In this document: positions 8,299 through 15,041 of the stretch, one piece after another
Layout of the letters: each line of letters opens with the position of its first letter
How positions within the stretch are numbered: the first letter of the stretch is position 1
NCBI GenBank assembly: GCA_038323615.1
Contig: JBBQHC010000041.1
Span: 1 to 20,025, forward strand
DNA: 20,025 bases
Direction of reading: 5' to 3'
From: JBBKXP01 sp038323615
Lineage (GTDB): Bacteria; Pseudomonadota; Alphaproteobacteria; Rhodobacterales; Rhodobacteraceae
Program-made: the position numbers and the translations under genes
Notes under the pieces: generated by a model
Databases searched by the model: none
Told to the model about the DNA's origin: nothing
What the model saw: only the letters and a program-made list of their open reading frames with translations

Positions 8299-8759
8299 CA
8301 GTTCAGCTCCGGAATGGAAAATGACGGCACATTGCCATAGTCGGGATGGTTGACGTTCTGGACGCCGGCGTTTTCGACCACAGTGTCGACCGTGATGTAG
8401 TTGATCCCGTCGCGCCGATACACCGTGCCGTCGACTGTCACCACGTCACTGGCCATCGCAAAGGCCGCGTCGCCGCCATTGGATATGCTGTCGCCGCCGA
8501 TCTGAAGCACCATGTAGACGGTGCCGTCATCGGTCAGGATGCCGACCGGAATTCCGCCTGCCGAACACCAGAGCGCGCAGGTGTGATGCGCCGATCCGAC
8601 AACTGCATCCGGGCCACCCATCACGCCTGAAAAATAGCACCAGGTATCAATCATCTCGCCGGTGACGGTCATCTTTTCGCCGTCCGATCCGGCTGCTGCG
8701 ATGGTCGCGAACCCGCCCAGACCTGCCGCCAGCACCGCTGCTGTTTTGCATTTTTTCAT
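8298..8759 (-). CDS. Small secreted Cys/His protein of unknown function, first gene of Sco operon
   Basis: A 153-residue secreted protein, first in the five-gene operon. The signal peptide covers about residues 1-23. The mature N-terminal region holds a dense motif: GEMIDTWCYFSGVMGG with Cys41, then AHHTCALWCSAGGIPVG with His58, His59, Cys61 and Cys65. The rest looks like beta-strand-rich repeats around DDGTVYMV, DVVTVDGTVY and INYITVDTVV, compatible with a small beta-barrel. The pattern of one Cys, then His-x-x-Cys-x3-Cys, then GIPVGIL resembles other small exported proteins that I cannot name with certainty. Position before Sco suggests copper or redox handling (inference). ATG 8759 is preferred over the TTG one codon earlier; it follows AGGGGG at good spacing. 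Confidence 0.8.
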   Translation of the reverse strand: MKKCKTAAVLAAGLGGFATIAAAGSDGEKMTVTGEMIDTWCYFSGVMGGPDAVVGSAHHTCALWCSAGGIPVGILTDDGTVYMVLQIGGDSISNGGDAAFAMASDVVTVDGTVYRRDGINYITVDTVVENAGVQNVNHPDYGNVPSFSIPELN

Positions 8760-8954
8760 CAAGTTTCCCCCTTTGAATGAAAGAAAGCCTAGCAGAGTGG
8801 GGTCGTAACCCGGATGAAAGGTTCGTGAGGCGATGACAGGACGTCGGCCAGCGACGCGCGCCGACGATCGGGCCGGGGCAGTAAATAACGGTTCATGCAG
8901 GCGACCGTGTCGGAACGGCTTTGGCGGCGTCTCGACGCTGAAGTTTATCGGACG
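8760..8954. other. Intergenic region between MCE operon end and Sco operon start
   Basis: A 195-base gap, both flanking genes being on the minus strand. It must hold the end of the MCE transporter transcript and the promoter of the Sco operon. Near the Sco-operon start the strong ribosome-binding site AGGGGG is visible on the minus strand (about 8766-8771). I see no convincing sigma70 pair. A perfect 7-base inverted repeat lies at 8842-8848/8860-8866. A 35-codon minus-strand reading frame (8789-8896) has no ribosome-binding site and is not called. Confidence 0.5.
8842..8866. repeat. Inverted repeat CGTCGGC / GCCGACG
   Basis: Two perfect 7-base arms (8842-8848 and 8860-8866) are separated by 11 bases, in the non-coding gap downstream of the MCE-operon lipoprotein and upstream of the Sco operon. 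The stem is GC-rich, but no T-run follows on either strand. It could be a weak factor-independent terminator for the MCE transcript or a regulator binding site. Given the high GC of the region, a chance match is also possible. Confidence 0.35.
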
Positions 8955-9575
8955 TCAGGCGCGGTCGACGGCCCAATCGGCCATGGTGGGCAGCAGGGTG
9001 TTCAACACGGTTTGGAATGCAGCGATAACGGCGGCTGGCGTGGTATCGGCAGCGATCGCGGTTTGGGCAAAGCTGCGGCTGCCAGTCACTTGCTGGTTGC
9101 GATCGTCAAGCGCGGTCAGGGCGATATCGACCGTCGCCTGAAACCGACCGTCGGCCAAAACGGTGACCTGAAACGCGTCCAGCCGGACCAGCAGAGCGGT
9201 GTCGGGGACCGGGCCGCCATCGCTTTGCCCGACATAGCCGACGCGGCCAGTGCCGGATATGCTACGGATCAGGACGGACTGGATGACGAGGGGCAATGCG
9301 TCGCTCCACCGGGCTTCGGGCAGGTAGGTGACGGCGACGGCATTCGGTTTGATCATGATCCGGTCGGAGGCGATGGTCGCCGGGGCCTCGGGCCGGGCAA
9401 CCAGCAGGGTGCGGCCGGTTTGGCGCCCCTGTCGCGATCCGCTGGCCGGGGTCAGGTCATAGGTGTCCAGTGGCTGTGCGGCAGAATTCAGCGCCGACAG
9501 GGCGCTGCACCCGCTTAGGGCGGCGGCGGCCCCCAAAAGGGCGGTGCGGCGGGTCAGGATTGCGGCGGTTGTCAT
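8955..9575 (-). CDS. PqiC-like ABC-transport auxiliary lipoprotein
   Basis: A 206-residue lipoprotein of the ABC-type transport auxiliary lipoprotein (PqiC/YmbA-like) group. The N-terminus is a lipoprotein signal with twin arginine, ending in the lipobox LSGC (Cys23), followed by Ser, so sorting to the outer membrane is expected. The mature part shows LDTYDLTPA, the block AVAVTYLPEARWSDALPLVIQ (in short, YLPEARWSD) and LVRLDAFQV, all typical of the family. Such lipoproteins work with MCE proteins of PqiB/LetB type in lipid movement between membranes. Start ATG 9575 lies one base after the stop of the MCE gene; the reading frame continues upstream into that gene, but only this start gives a lipoprotein signal. 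It is the last gene of the operon. Confidence 0.85.
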   Translation of the reverse strand: MTTAAILTRRTALLGAAAALSGCSALSALNSAAQPLDTYDLTPASGSRQGRQTGRTLLVARPEAPATIASDRIMIKPNAVAVTYLPEARWSDALPLVIQSVLIRSISGTGRVGYVGQSDGGPVPDTALLVRLDAFQVTVLADGRFQATVDIALTALDDRNQQVTGSRSFAQTAIAADTTPAAVIAAFQTVLNTLLPTMADWAVDRA

Positions 9576-9576
9576 G

Positions 9577-11292
9577 TCATCTCCGATATTCGGGAACCCG
9601 GTCATCAAGCAAAAAGCGGGCCGGGTTGCTGTCGATCCGGCGCACAAGGCCGTTCAGGGTAGTAACAAGGCCGCGCGCTTCGACCGCCAGCCGGTTCAGT
9701 TCGGGCAGACCGGACCCGGCGAAATCCGCGATTCCCGGCGAGGCGGCGGCGACGGCGGCCTGCACCTGTGCCACGACAGCATCGGCGCGGGCGATCAGGT
9801 CTTGCAGGCTCTGGGTGATCGCCGGGACATCTGCGGTGACATCTTCGACCGCGGTGCTGATCCGGTCGGATGCGGTGCGGATGTCGGCCAGCACCGGGCC
9901 CAGATCGGTGTTCATGACGCCCGTCGCGGTGCCAAACGCGGTTTCGGCGGCCGTCAGCGTATCGTCGGCCCCCGAAAGCGTGGTTTCCAGCGCGGTCAGC
10001 GTCGTCTGAGCCTGCGTGAACAGCGCGTTCGCCGAGGTCAGGGTTGCCTGGGCTTCGGCGCGCAGGGGTTCCAGACCGCCGGTCGCGTTGGTCACGTTGA
10101 TGGCGATCTTGTCCACAGCGTTGGTGGCTGTGGTGACCGCCGCGCGGATGTCCGCGACAATCGCCGGCACATCGTCGCGCATCACGGTTTCGACCGTGCC
10201 GAGGGCGGTTTTGGCATCGGCCAGCACGGCGCGGGATTCGGCGACCAATGCAGCGCCGTCACCATAAACGAGCGTGGTAAAGCCATCCGACGCTTCGGTC
10301 ACGGCGGCAAAGGCGAGGGTGGCGTCCGACAGCGTGGTTTCAAGTTCGGTCAACCGCGCGTTCATCAGATTGGCGGTCTGGCCAAAGCTGTCGATCGTCG
10401 CTCCGGTGCGCACTGACAGGTCGGCGATGGCGGCGTTTGTCTGGTCCACGGTGTCGGTCACTCTGGCCAAAATTCCGGGGACCTGGTCAGTCATGATGAC
10501 CTGGGCCTGCGCAAACGCGCCTTGTGCGCTTTCGATGGCTGTCGCCGATCCGGCGATGGTCGTGTTGGCAGTGTCGAACGCGGTCTTGGCTGCGGCAAAC
10601 GTCGCGTCGGCTTGTTCCAGCGTGGTCGTCAGGGTCGCGCCGATAGCATCCAGCCGACCGGTGAACTGGGTGATCTGGTCGGTCGCATCGCGCACTGTGC
10701 CGGTGATGCTGGAAAAATCGTCAATCGCCTGATTTAGCCGCCCCGACGACTCTGCCACATTGCCCAGAATCGCGGTGACGAGGGCGCGGTTTTCCGGCCC
10801 GGTCAGGGTCTGGAGCTGGGCCAGCAGGTCTTTGGCCTGCTGCAACACATCCGGGGCATCTTCGATCAGGGCCTGCACGGTTGACCGTTCAGACGGGATG
10901 ATCGGCAGGGTGCCGTCGTCGGTGCGCAGCCGCGGCGAGTCAGGGGTGCCGCCCGACAGCGAGATATAGGCGACGCCCGTTACCCCCTGCGACTGCAGCT
11001 GCGCCACGGTGTCACGAAACACCGGCGTGGTCGCATCAACCCGGATTTCCGTGAACACCTTTGAGGGGTCTTTCTCGTAGATCCGCAGGTTCGTCACCGA
11101 CCCGACCGAAATCCCGTTGAACAGCACATCGCCCGCGGAATCGAGGCCCGAGACATCATCGAACAGGATGCCGTAGTAGTTGTAGCGGCGGTCGATCTTG
11201 ACGCTGGCCAAAAAGATGAAAAACGCCAGCGTGCCGATCAGCGCGGCAAGGGTAAAGGCCCCGATCAGGATATAATTCGCGCGGGTTTCCAT
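9577..11292 (-). CDS. mlaD: MlaD-family MCE protein with long helical repeat region
   Basis: A 571-residue MCE-domain protein, substrate-binding part of a lipid ABC transporter. It has one N-terminal membrane anchor (about 10-30), then one MCE domain (about 38-118) with YNYYGILFDDVSGL, VLFNGISVGSV and GVTGVAYISLSGG. About 400 residues of Ala/Thr/Asp-rich helix follow, probably coiled-coil, in which a degenerate unit recurs: VIMTDQVPGILARV (from 266), VMRDDVPAIVADI (from 370) and VMNTDLGPVLADI (from 459); LETTLS occurs at 317 and 435. The last 20 residues are non-repetitive. E. coli MlaD is about 180 residues, so this is far longer and could span much of the periplasm as a helical tube or needle. 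The ATG shares one base with the MlaF stop (TGATG). Confidence 0.88.
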   Translation of the reverse strand: METRANYILIGAFTLAALIGTLAFFIFLASVKIDRRYNYYGILFDDVSGLDSAGDVLFNGISVGSVTNLRIYEKDPSKVFTEIRVDATTPVFRDTVAQLQSQGVTGVAYISLSGGTPDSPRLRTDDGTLPIIPSERSTVQALIEDAPDVLQQAKDLLAQLQTLTGPENRALVTAILGNVAESSGRLNQAIDDFSSITGTVRDATDQITQFTGRLDAIGATLTTTLEQADATFAAAKTAFDTANTTIAGSATAIESAQGAFAQAQVIMTDQVPGILARVTDTVDQTNAAIADLSVRTGATIDSFGQTANLMNARLTELETTLSDATLAFAAVTEASDGFTTLVYGDGAALVAESRAVLADAKTALGTVETVMRDDVPAIVADIRAAVTTATNAVDKIAINVTNATGGLEPLRAEAQATLTSANALFTQAQTTLTALETTLSGADDTLTAAETAFGTATGVMNTDLGPVLADIRTASDRISTAVEDVTADVPAITQSLQDLIARADAVVAQVQAAVAAASPGIADFAGSGLPELNRLAVEARGLVTTLNGLVRRIDSNPARFLLDDRVPEYRR

Positions 11293-12107
11293 CAGGCGGT
11301 CTGGCCGATCCGGTTGATCTGTGCCGTTGCGGCGCGCGCACGGGGCCCGTGGAAATACTCCCGCACCCAGGCGTTGTCGATTTCCTGCATTTCTTCGATG
11401 GTCCCCACGGCCAAAACTTTTTTCTCGGACAGCACCGCTACCCGGTCGCAGATTGCATATAGACTGTCCAGATCGTGCGTCACCAGAAACACGGTCAAGC
11501 CCAGTGCGGCCTGCAACTGTTTGATCAGAATATCAAAGGCTGCTGCGCCGATCGGGTCAAGGCCCGCTGTCGGTTCGTCAAGAAAAACAATTTCCGGGTC
11601 CAGCGCGATAGCACGGGCAAAACCAGCGCGTTTGCGCATTCCGCCTGAGAGTTCCGAGGGGTATTTATCCAGCGCCACCTCGGGCAGGCCCACCATGCGG
11701 ACCTTGATCGCGGCAAGGGTTTCGCGCATCGCCGGGTCCAGATCCAGCAATTCACGCATCGGTGCCTCGACGTTCTGGCGCACCGTCAGCGCCGAAAACA
11801 GCGCCCCGTCCTGAAACATCACGCCCCAGCGGCGGCGCAGACTGCGATATTCGGCCTCGGGCGTGTCGCGCACGGATTGGCCGAACACCTCGATCGTGCC
11901 CTCGGCCGGTTTTTGCAGCCCGACGATGGTGCGCAGCAGCACCGATTTGCCGGTGCCCGAGCCGCCGACGATCCCGATCACCTCGCCCCGGCGCACGTCA
12001 AGGTCGAGGCCGTCATGCACCGTATGGGTGTCGAACCGCGTCACCAGTCCGCGAACCCGAATGATGTGATCGTCGGGGTTATCGAGGTCGGTGTCGGGAT
12101 TCGGCAT
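11292..12107 (-). CDS. mlaF: MlaF-type ABC transporter ATP-binding protein
   Basis: A 271-residue ATPase of an MCE lipid transporter. It has Walker A GGSGTGKS (about 48-55), a Q-loop in the region MFQDGALFSALTV, the signature LSGGMRKR, and Walker B with IVFLDEPTAGLDP followed by the H-loop VTHDLDS. FSALTV after the Q-loop and GGMRKRAGFARAIALDP are typical of MlaF/TTG2A proteins. It sits on the cytoplasmic side and powers movement of phospholipid by the permease. Its ATG overlaps the stop of the permease gene by one base and its stop overlaps the MCE gene start. The terminal ~30 residues are a short extension, as seen in MlaF. Confidence 0.93.
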   Translation of the reverse strand: MPNPDTDLDNPDDHIIRVRGLVTRFDTHTVHDGLDLDVRRGEVIGIVGGSGTGKSVLLRTIVGLQKPAEGTIEVFGQSVRDTPEAEYRSLRRRWGVMFQDGALFSALTVRQNVEAPMRELLDLDPAMRETLAAIKVRMVGLPEVALDKYPSELSGGMRKRAGFARAIALDPEIVFLDEPTAGLDPIGAAAFDILIKQLQAALGLTVFLVTHDLDSLYAICDRVAVLSEKKVLAVGTIEEMQEIDNAWVREYFHGPRARAATAQINRIGQTA

Positions 12108-13234
12108 CAGACCCCCACGATGGCGAAAAAGATCGAAAACATCGCGTCCATCACGATCACCATGAAAATCGCCAGCACCACGGACGTGGACGTGCGCCGC
12201 CCAAGGGATTCCGTATCGCCGCCCACCTTCATCCCCTCGTAACAGCCGATCAGGCCGATGATCAGCGCAAAGAACGGGGCCTTGATCATGCCGACGGCAA
12301 AGTGCCAGACGTCGGTGTTGGATACCAGCCGGGTCATGAAAACCTGCGGCGACACCCCCAGCGCGACCCAGGACATCACCGCGCCGCCGATCAGCCCCGC
12401 CATATCGGCAATGAATCCCAGTGCGGGCAGCATGAGGATCAGGGCCAGAACACGCGGCACCACAAGGATCGTCACCGGATCAAGCCCGAGGGTGCGCATG
12501 GCGTCGATTTCCTCGCGCATTTTCATCGACCCGATTGCAGCGGTAAAGGCCGAACCGGACCGACCGGCGACGATGATCGCAGTCAGCAGGATGCCCAACT
12601 CGCGCAGGACCGAGATCGAGATGAGGTCGACGACGAACACCTCGGCTCCGAACTGGCGCAACTGGGTCGCGCCCTGAAACGCCAGGACGACACCGATCAG
12701 GAACGCCATCAGCGCGACGATCGGCACCGCCTGCACTCCGACCTCCTGGCAGTGATGCACCAGCGAGGTCAGGCGCAGGCGTTTGGGCCGGATCAATATG
12801 CCGCCAAGGGTGGCGATGACCTGGCCGAGGAAGCCGATCAGCTCCACCGCCACACCAGCGCTGCCCGCGACGCCGCGCCCGATCTGTTCCAGCCAATCGG
12901 TGAACGGGTTGGTGCGGGGCAATTCCTCGGGCGGCGGGGCCAGATTTTTCTGCACTGTCGCCAGCAGTTCGGTCTGCGCCTTGGTCGCGCCATCAATCGC
13001 AATACTTTGGCCGTCGCCCTGCAACCGGGTCAGAAACCACGCCCCTGCGGTGTCCATCCCGGTCAGCCCGCCAATGTCGATGCCGCTGACGCCCTTGGCC
13101 AAGTCCAGCGCGCCTTGATGGTCCAACCCGGCCAGCGTGTCGATGGTCAGCGGCCCGGACAATACCAGCCGGTCGTCAACGACGGCCATATCGGTCTGTC
13201 TGGTTGCGGGTCCTGAGGTCTGGGCGTTCTGCAT
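12107..13234 (-). CDS. mlaE: STAS-MlaE fusion: MCE transporter permease
   Basis: A 375-residue protein with two parts. Residues about 15-95 form a STAS-like domain (LVLSGPLTIDTLAGL, then GIDIGGLTGMDTAGAWFL), the domain that MlaB supplies as a separate protein in E. coli. Residues about 125-375 are the MlaE permease, with several membrane segments and the signature blocks VPIVALMAFLIGVVLAFQ, SGSAFTAAIGSMKMREEIDA and GCYEGMKVGGDTESLGR. The start ATG 13234 lies 31 bases after the sugar transferase stop. A TAGGG sequence directly abuts it, which is too close to be a good Shine-Dalgarno. ATG 13189 is an alternative that would keep most of the STAS domain. The frame continues further upstream into the transferase gene, which is unlikely to be used. 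The fusion makes a separate mlaB unnecessary. Confidence 0.9.
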   Translation of the reverse strand: MQNAQTSGPATRQTDMAVVDDRLVLSGPLTIDTLAGLDHQGALDLAKGVSGIDIGGLTGMDTAGAWFLTRLQGDGQSIAIDGATKAQTELLATVQKNLAPPPEELPRTNPFTDWLEQIGRGVAGSAGVAVELIGFLGQVIATLGGILIRPKRLRLTSLVHHCQEVGVQAVPIVALMAFLIGVVLAFQGATQLRQFGAEVFVVDLISISVLRELGILLTAIIVAGRSGSAFTAAIGSMKMREEIDAMRTLGLDPVTILVVPRVLALILMLPALGFIADMAGLIGGAVMSWVALGVSPQVFMTRLVSNTDVWHFAVGMIKAPFFALIIGLIGCYEGMKVGGDTESLGRRTSTSVVLAIFMVIVMDAMFSIFFAIVGV

Positions 13235-13265
13235 CCCTAGCGCATAGGGGTTTGACTGGGCGCGT

Positions 13266-13916
13266 TCAACAGAATTGCCGCCGTGCGCTTTTCCGCCGCG
13301 ACCGCCGATGTCCGCCGAACACACCAAGAGCCGTCTGCCCGATCAGAACCATGTCGAAACACAGCGATTTCTGGCGGGCATAGATCAGGTCCAGCCGGGC
13401 CTTGCGCGGCACACAGACCCGGGCATAAAGCGCGTCGGTTTCGTCCGCTGTATCACACCGGGCCAGCAGCCGTTCTTCGTGCCGATGATAGACAAGCGAG
13501 GCGAGGCCGGTGACTCCGGGGCGGTTGTGCAGCACTTTGGCGTAAAGCGCCGGAAACTGTTCGACATAGATGCGCAGCGGCGGGCGCGGGCCGACAAAGC
13601 TCATGTCGCCACGCAGAATGTTCCACAACTGCGGGACTTCGTCGGCGCGGGTGCGGCGCAGGAACCGGCCCAGCGGCGTGATCCGCCCCGCCTTGTCGCT
13701 GCCCGACACGCCCCGGTCAGTCGTGGCGACGGTCATGCTGCGCAGTTTGATTAGCGAAAAGGCACGGGTCGGGGTCTGCATCCGTTCAGACAGATAGAAC
13801 ACCGGGCGACCCTGTATCGCCAGCGCCAGCAGGGCCAGCAGGGCCAGAACCGGGCCAAGCATCAGGCCCAGCACCAGCGCCAGCACGATGTCGAACAGAC
13901 GTTTCGGCGGGTTCAA
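13266..13916 (-). CDS. Bacterial sugar transferase (phosphoglycosyl transferase)
   Basis: A monotopic phosphoglycosyl transferase of the PglC/WcaJ catalytic-domain type, 216 residues. Such enzymes transfer a sugar-1-phosphate from a UDP-sugar to undecaprenyl phosphate, starting a surface glycan. Residues 5-9 (KRLFD) start the single hydrophobic reentrant segment (to about 34). FSLIKLRSM (about 53-61) and RRTRADEVPQLWNIL follow, with the catalytic pair Asp92-Glu93, then GDMSFVGPRPP. The C-terminal tail is basic. The start is TTG 13916, whose TTGA overlaps the stop of the epimerase gene and which is preceded by GGGGG at 8 bases. This gives the usual family N-terminus. ATG 13955 would add 13 residues and overlap the preceding gene by 43 bases. 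Sugar specificity cannot be read. Confidence 0.87.
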   Translation of the reverse strand: MNPPKRLFDIVLALVLGLMLGPVLALLALLALAIQGRPVFYLSERMQTPTRAFSLIKLRSMTVATTDRGVSGSDKAGRITPLGRFLRRTRADEVPQLWNILRGDMSFVGPRPPLRIYVEQFPALYAKVLHNRPGVTGLASLVYHRHEERLLARCDTADETDALYARVCVPRKARLDLIYARQKSLCFDMVLIGQTALGVFGGHRRSRRKSARRQFC

Positions 13917-14806
13917 GGCGTGACCCCCACGGTTTGGCGTTGATAGGTGCGCCATTGCCTGACGATCCCGGTCGCCGTGCTTTCATCGGCGGAAAATTCG
14001 ACAAATCGTTGCAGTCGTTTCGTCGCCAGTGTCACCTCGGCAATCGTTCCGGGTGGTGCTGCAACGGGTTCCCAAGGCAGGTCCGCCGCGTTCAGCAGAT
14101 CGCCCATCGCCACCGCACCGGGGGCGGCGAGGTTCATCAGGTTGGGAACCGGCGCACCGCGATGCAGGGCCAGCAGGATGCCCGCCAGCAGCCGCGCCAG
14201 CGTTGCCGGCCCGACGGTGCTGTGCAGCGGGGTCGTGCCATCAGGAAAGACGTGCAGGCGAACCGGCCCGTCGCGCAGGACATTTGCCCCCAGCAGCATG
14301 TCGGCCCCCGCGACATTGCCCAGCCGCAGGACGGTAGCGCGGGTTGGGCCGGACCACTCTGCGGCGATTTTTTCCATCGCCAGCTTGGCATGGCCATAGG
14401 TCGATTGCGGTGCTGGCGGGGTGGTTTCGGACAGCAGGCCGGGTGTATCGCCATAGACTGCCGCCGACGACAATAGCACGACGGGGGCCACCGCCGCAGC
14501 CAGCAAAGCCGTCGCCAGACCAGAATGTGCTGCCATCACGGCGGGATCGCTGTCTTGCCCCGGTCGCGGTGTGGGTCCGGCGAGGTTGAGGATGATGTCG
14601 CTTCCGACCAGCGCGGCAGTCAGCGCCTCTGTCGACATGGTCAGTGGGTCGACCACATCGCCAGACCCGCTGCGCGCCGTCCAGCGCGGTGCAAGATCCG
14701 TTCTGCCGGTCCAAAACTGCCGCAGCATCCGCCCCAGCCGCCCGCCTGACCCAATCACGGCGATCCGGCAGGCAGGCGCAGAGAAAGACGTGTCGTCGGT
14801 CGTCAT
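13913..14806 (-). CDS. NAD-dependent epimerase/dehydratase family protein
   Basis: A 297-residue extended short-chain dehydrogenase/reductase. The N-terminal Rossmann motif is G19-x-x-G22-x-x-G25 in IAVIGSGGRLG. The catalytic Tyr-x3-Lys is YGHAK (Tyr137, Lys141), with Ser113/Ser114 in VLLSSAAVYGD as the usual companion. Members of this superfamily epimerise, dehydrate or reduce nucleotide-linked sugars; here the context of a downstream sugar transferase supports a role in preparing its activated sugar. Start ATG 14806 is chosen because it puts the Rossmann motif close to the N-terminus; a GTG at 14836 with GGCAGG at seven bases is a real alternative. It is the first gene of the run that continues into the MCE transporter. 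Confidence 0.8.
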   Translation of the reverse strand: MTTDDTSFSAPACRIAVIGSGGRLGRMLRQFWTGRTDLAPRWTARSGSGDVVDPLTMSTEALTAALVGSDIILNLAGPTPRPGQDSDPAVMAAHSGLATALLAAAVAPVVLLSSAAVYGDTPGLLSETTPPAPQSTYGHAKLAMEKIAAEWSGPTRATVLRLGNVAGADMLLGANVLRDGPVRLHVFPDGTTPLHSTVGPATLARLLAGILLALHRGAPVPNLMNLAAPGAVAMGDLLNAADLPWEPVAAPPGTIAEVTLATKRLQRFVEFSADESTATGIVRQWRTYQRQTVGVTP

Positions 14807-14891
14807 GGGCCAGTGTTCATTCCGCAGTTTGGACACCGCATACCTGCCTGCCGTACCCGCACGAGACAAGGGGGCGTTACCGCCAGTCGGC

Positions 14892-14921
14892 AACTTAGTT
14901 CCAAATCCCGCGCAATATCAA
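14892..14921 (-). promoter_or_regulatory. Possible sigma70 promoter of the epimerase-MCE operon
   Basis: On the minus strand, TTGATA (14921-14916) and TAAGTT (14897-14892) are separated by 18 bases, pointing towards the epimerase start. This would give a leader of about 80 bases to ATG 14806. The -10 box is a modest match, so this is only a candidate. Confidence 0.3.
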
Positions 14922-14959
14922 CGCTGCGGCGGGACCACGCATGTCATTTGGTGATCCGA

Positions 14960-14977
14960 TTTGAAAACGTTTGCAAA
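14960..14977. promoter_or_regulatory. LacI/GalR-family operator palindrome
   Basis: The 18-base sequence TTTGAAAACGTTTGCAAA has half sites that match in eight of nine positions and is centred on CG, the classic layout of LacI/GalR-family operators. It overlaps the predicted -35 box of the gene starting at 15042, so a bound repressor should block transcription. The cognate regulator is not in this window. Because the region is divergent, the same site could also influence the epimerase operon. Confidence 0.7.
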
Positions 14978-14998
14978 GTCGTTTGGCTTTTGTAAAAT
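14971..14998 (+). promoter_or_regulatory. sigma70-like promoter of the histidinol dehydrogenase family gene
   Basis: TTGCAA (14971-14976) and TAAAAT (14993-14998) are separated by 16 bases, in an AT-rich stretch that stands out from the GC-rich surroundings. Transcription would begin near 15005, leaving a leader of roughly 37 bases. The -35 box is contained in the LacI-type palindrome, consistent with repression. Confidence 0.55.
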
Positions 14999-15041
14999 TG
15001 AAAATTATCCCTTAGCCCCATCCATGCGAAAAGAATCAGCC

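Noticed and set aside
8789..8896. 35-codon minus-strand reading frame upstream of the Sco operon (possible leader peptide)
   Set aside because: No ribosome-binding site, a Pro/Arg-rich product and no regulatory codon run; most likely chance.
9463..10416. Plus-strand open frame of 317 codons opposite the MCE gene
   Set aside because: Its product is Gly/Arg-rich and low-complexity, and lies fully within the antisense of the mlaD-like gene and lipoprotein.
12302..13216. Plus-strand open frame of 304 codons opposite the permease gene
   Set aside because: Composition (Gln/His/Asp/Arg-rich) is typical of the mirror of hydrophobic coding sequence; no start signal or domain.
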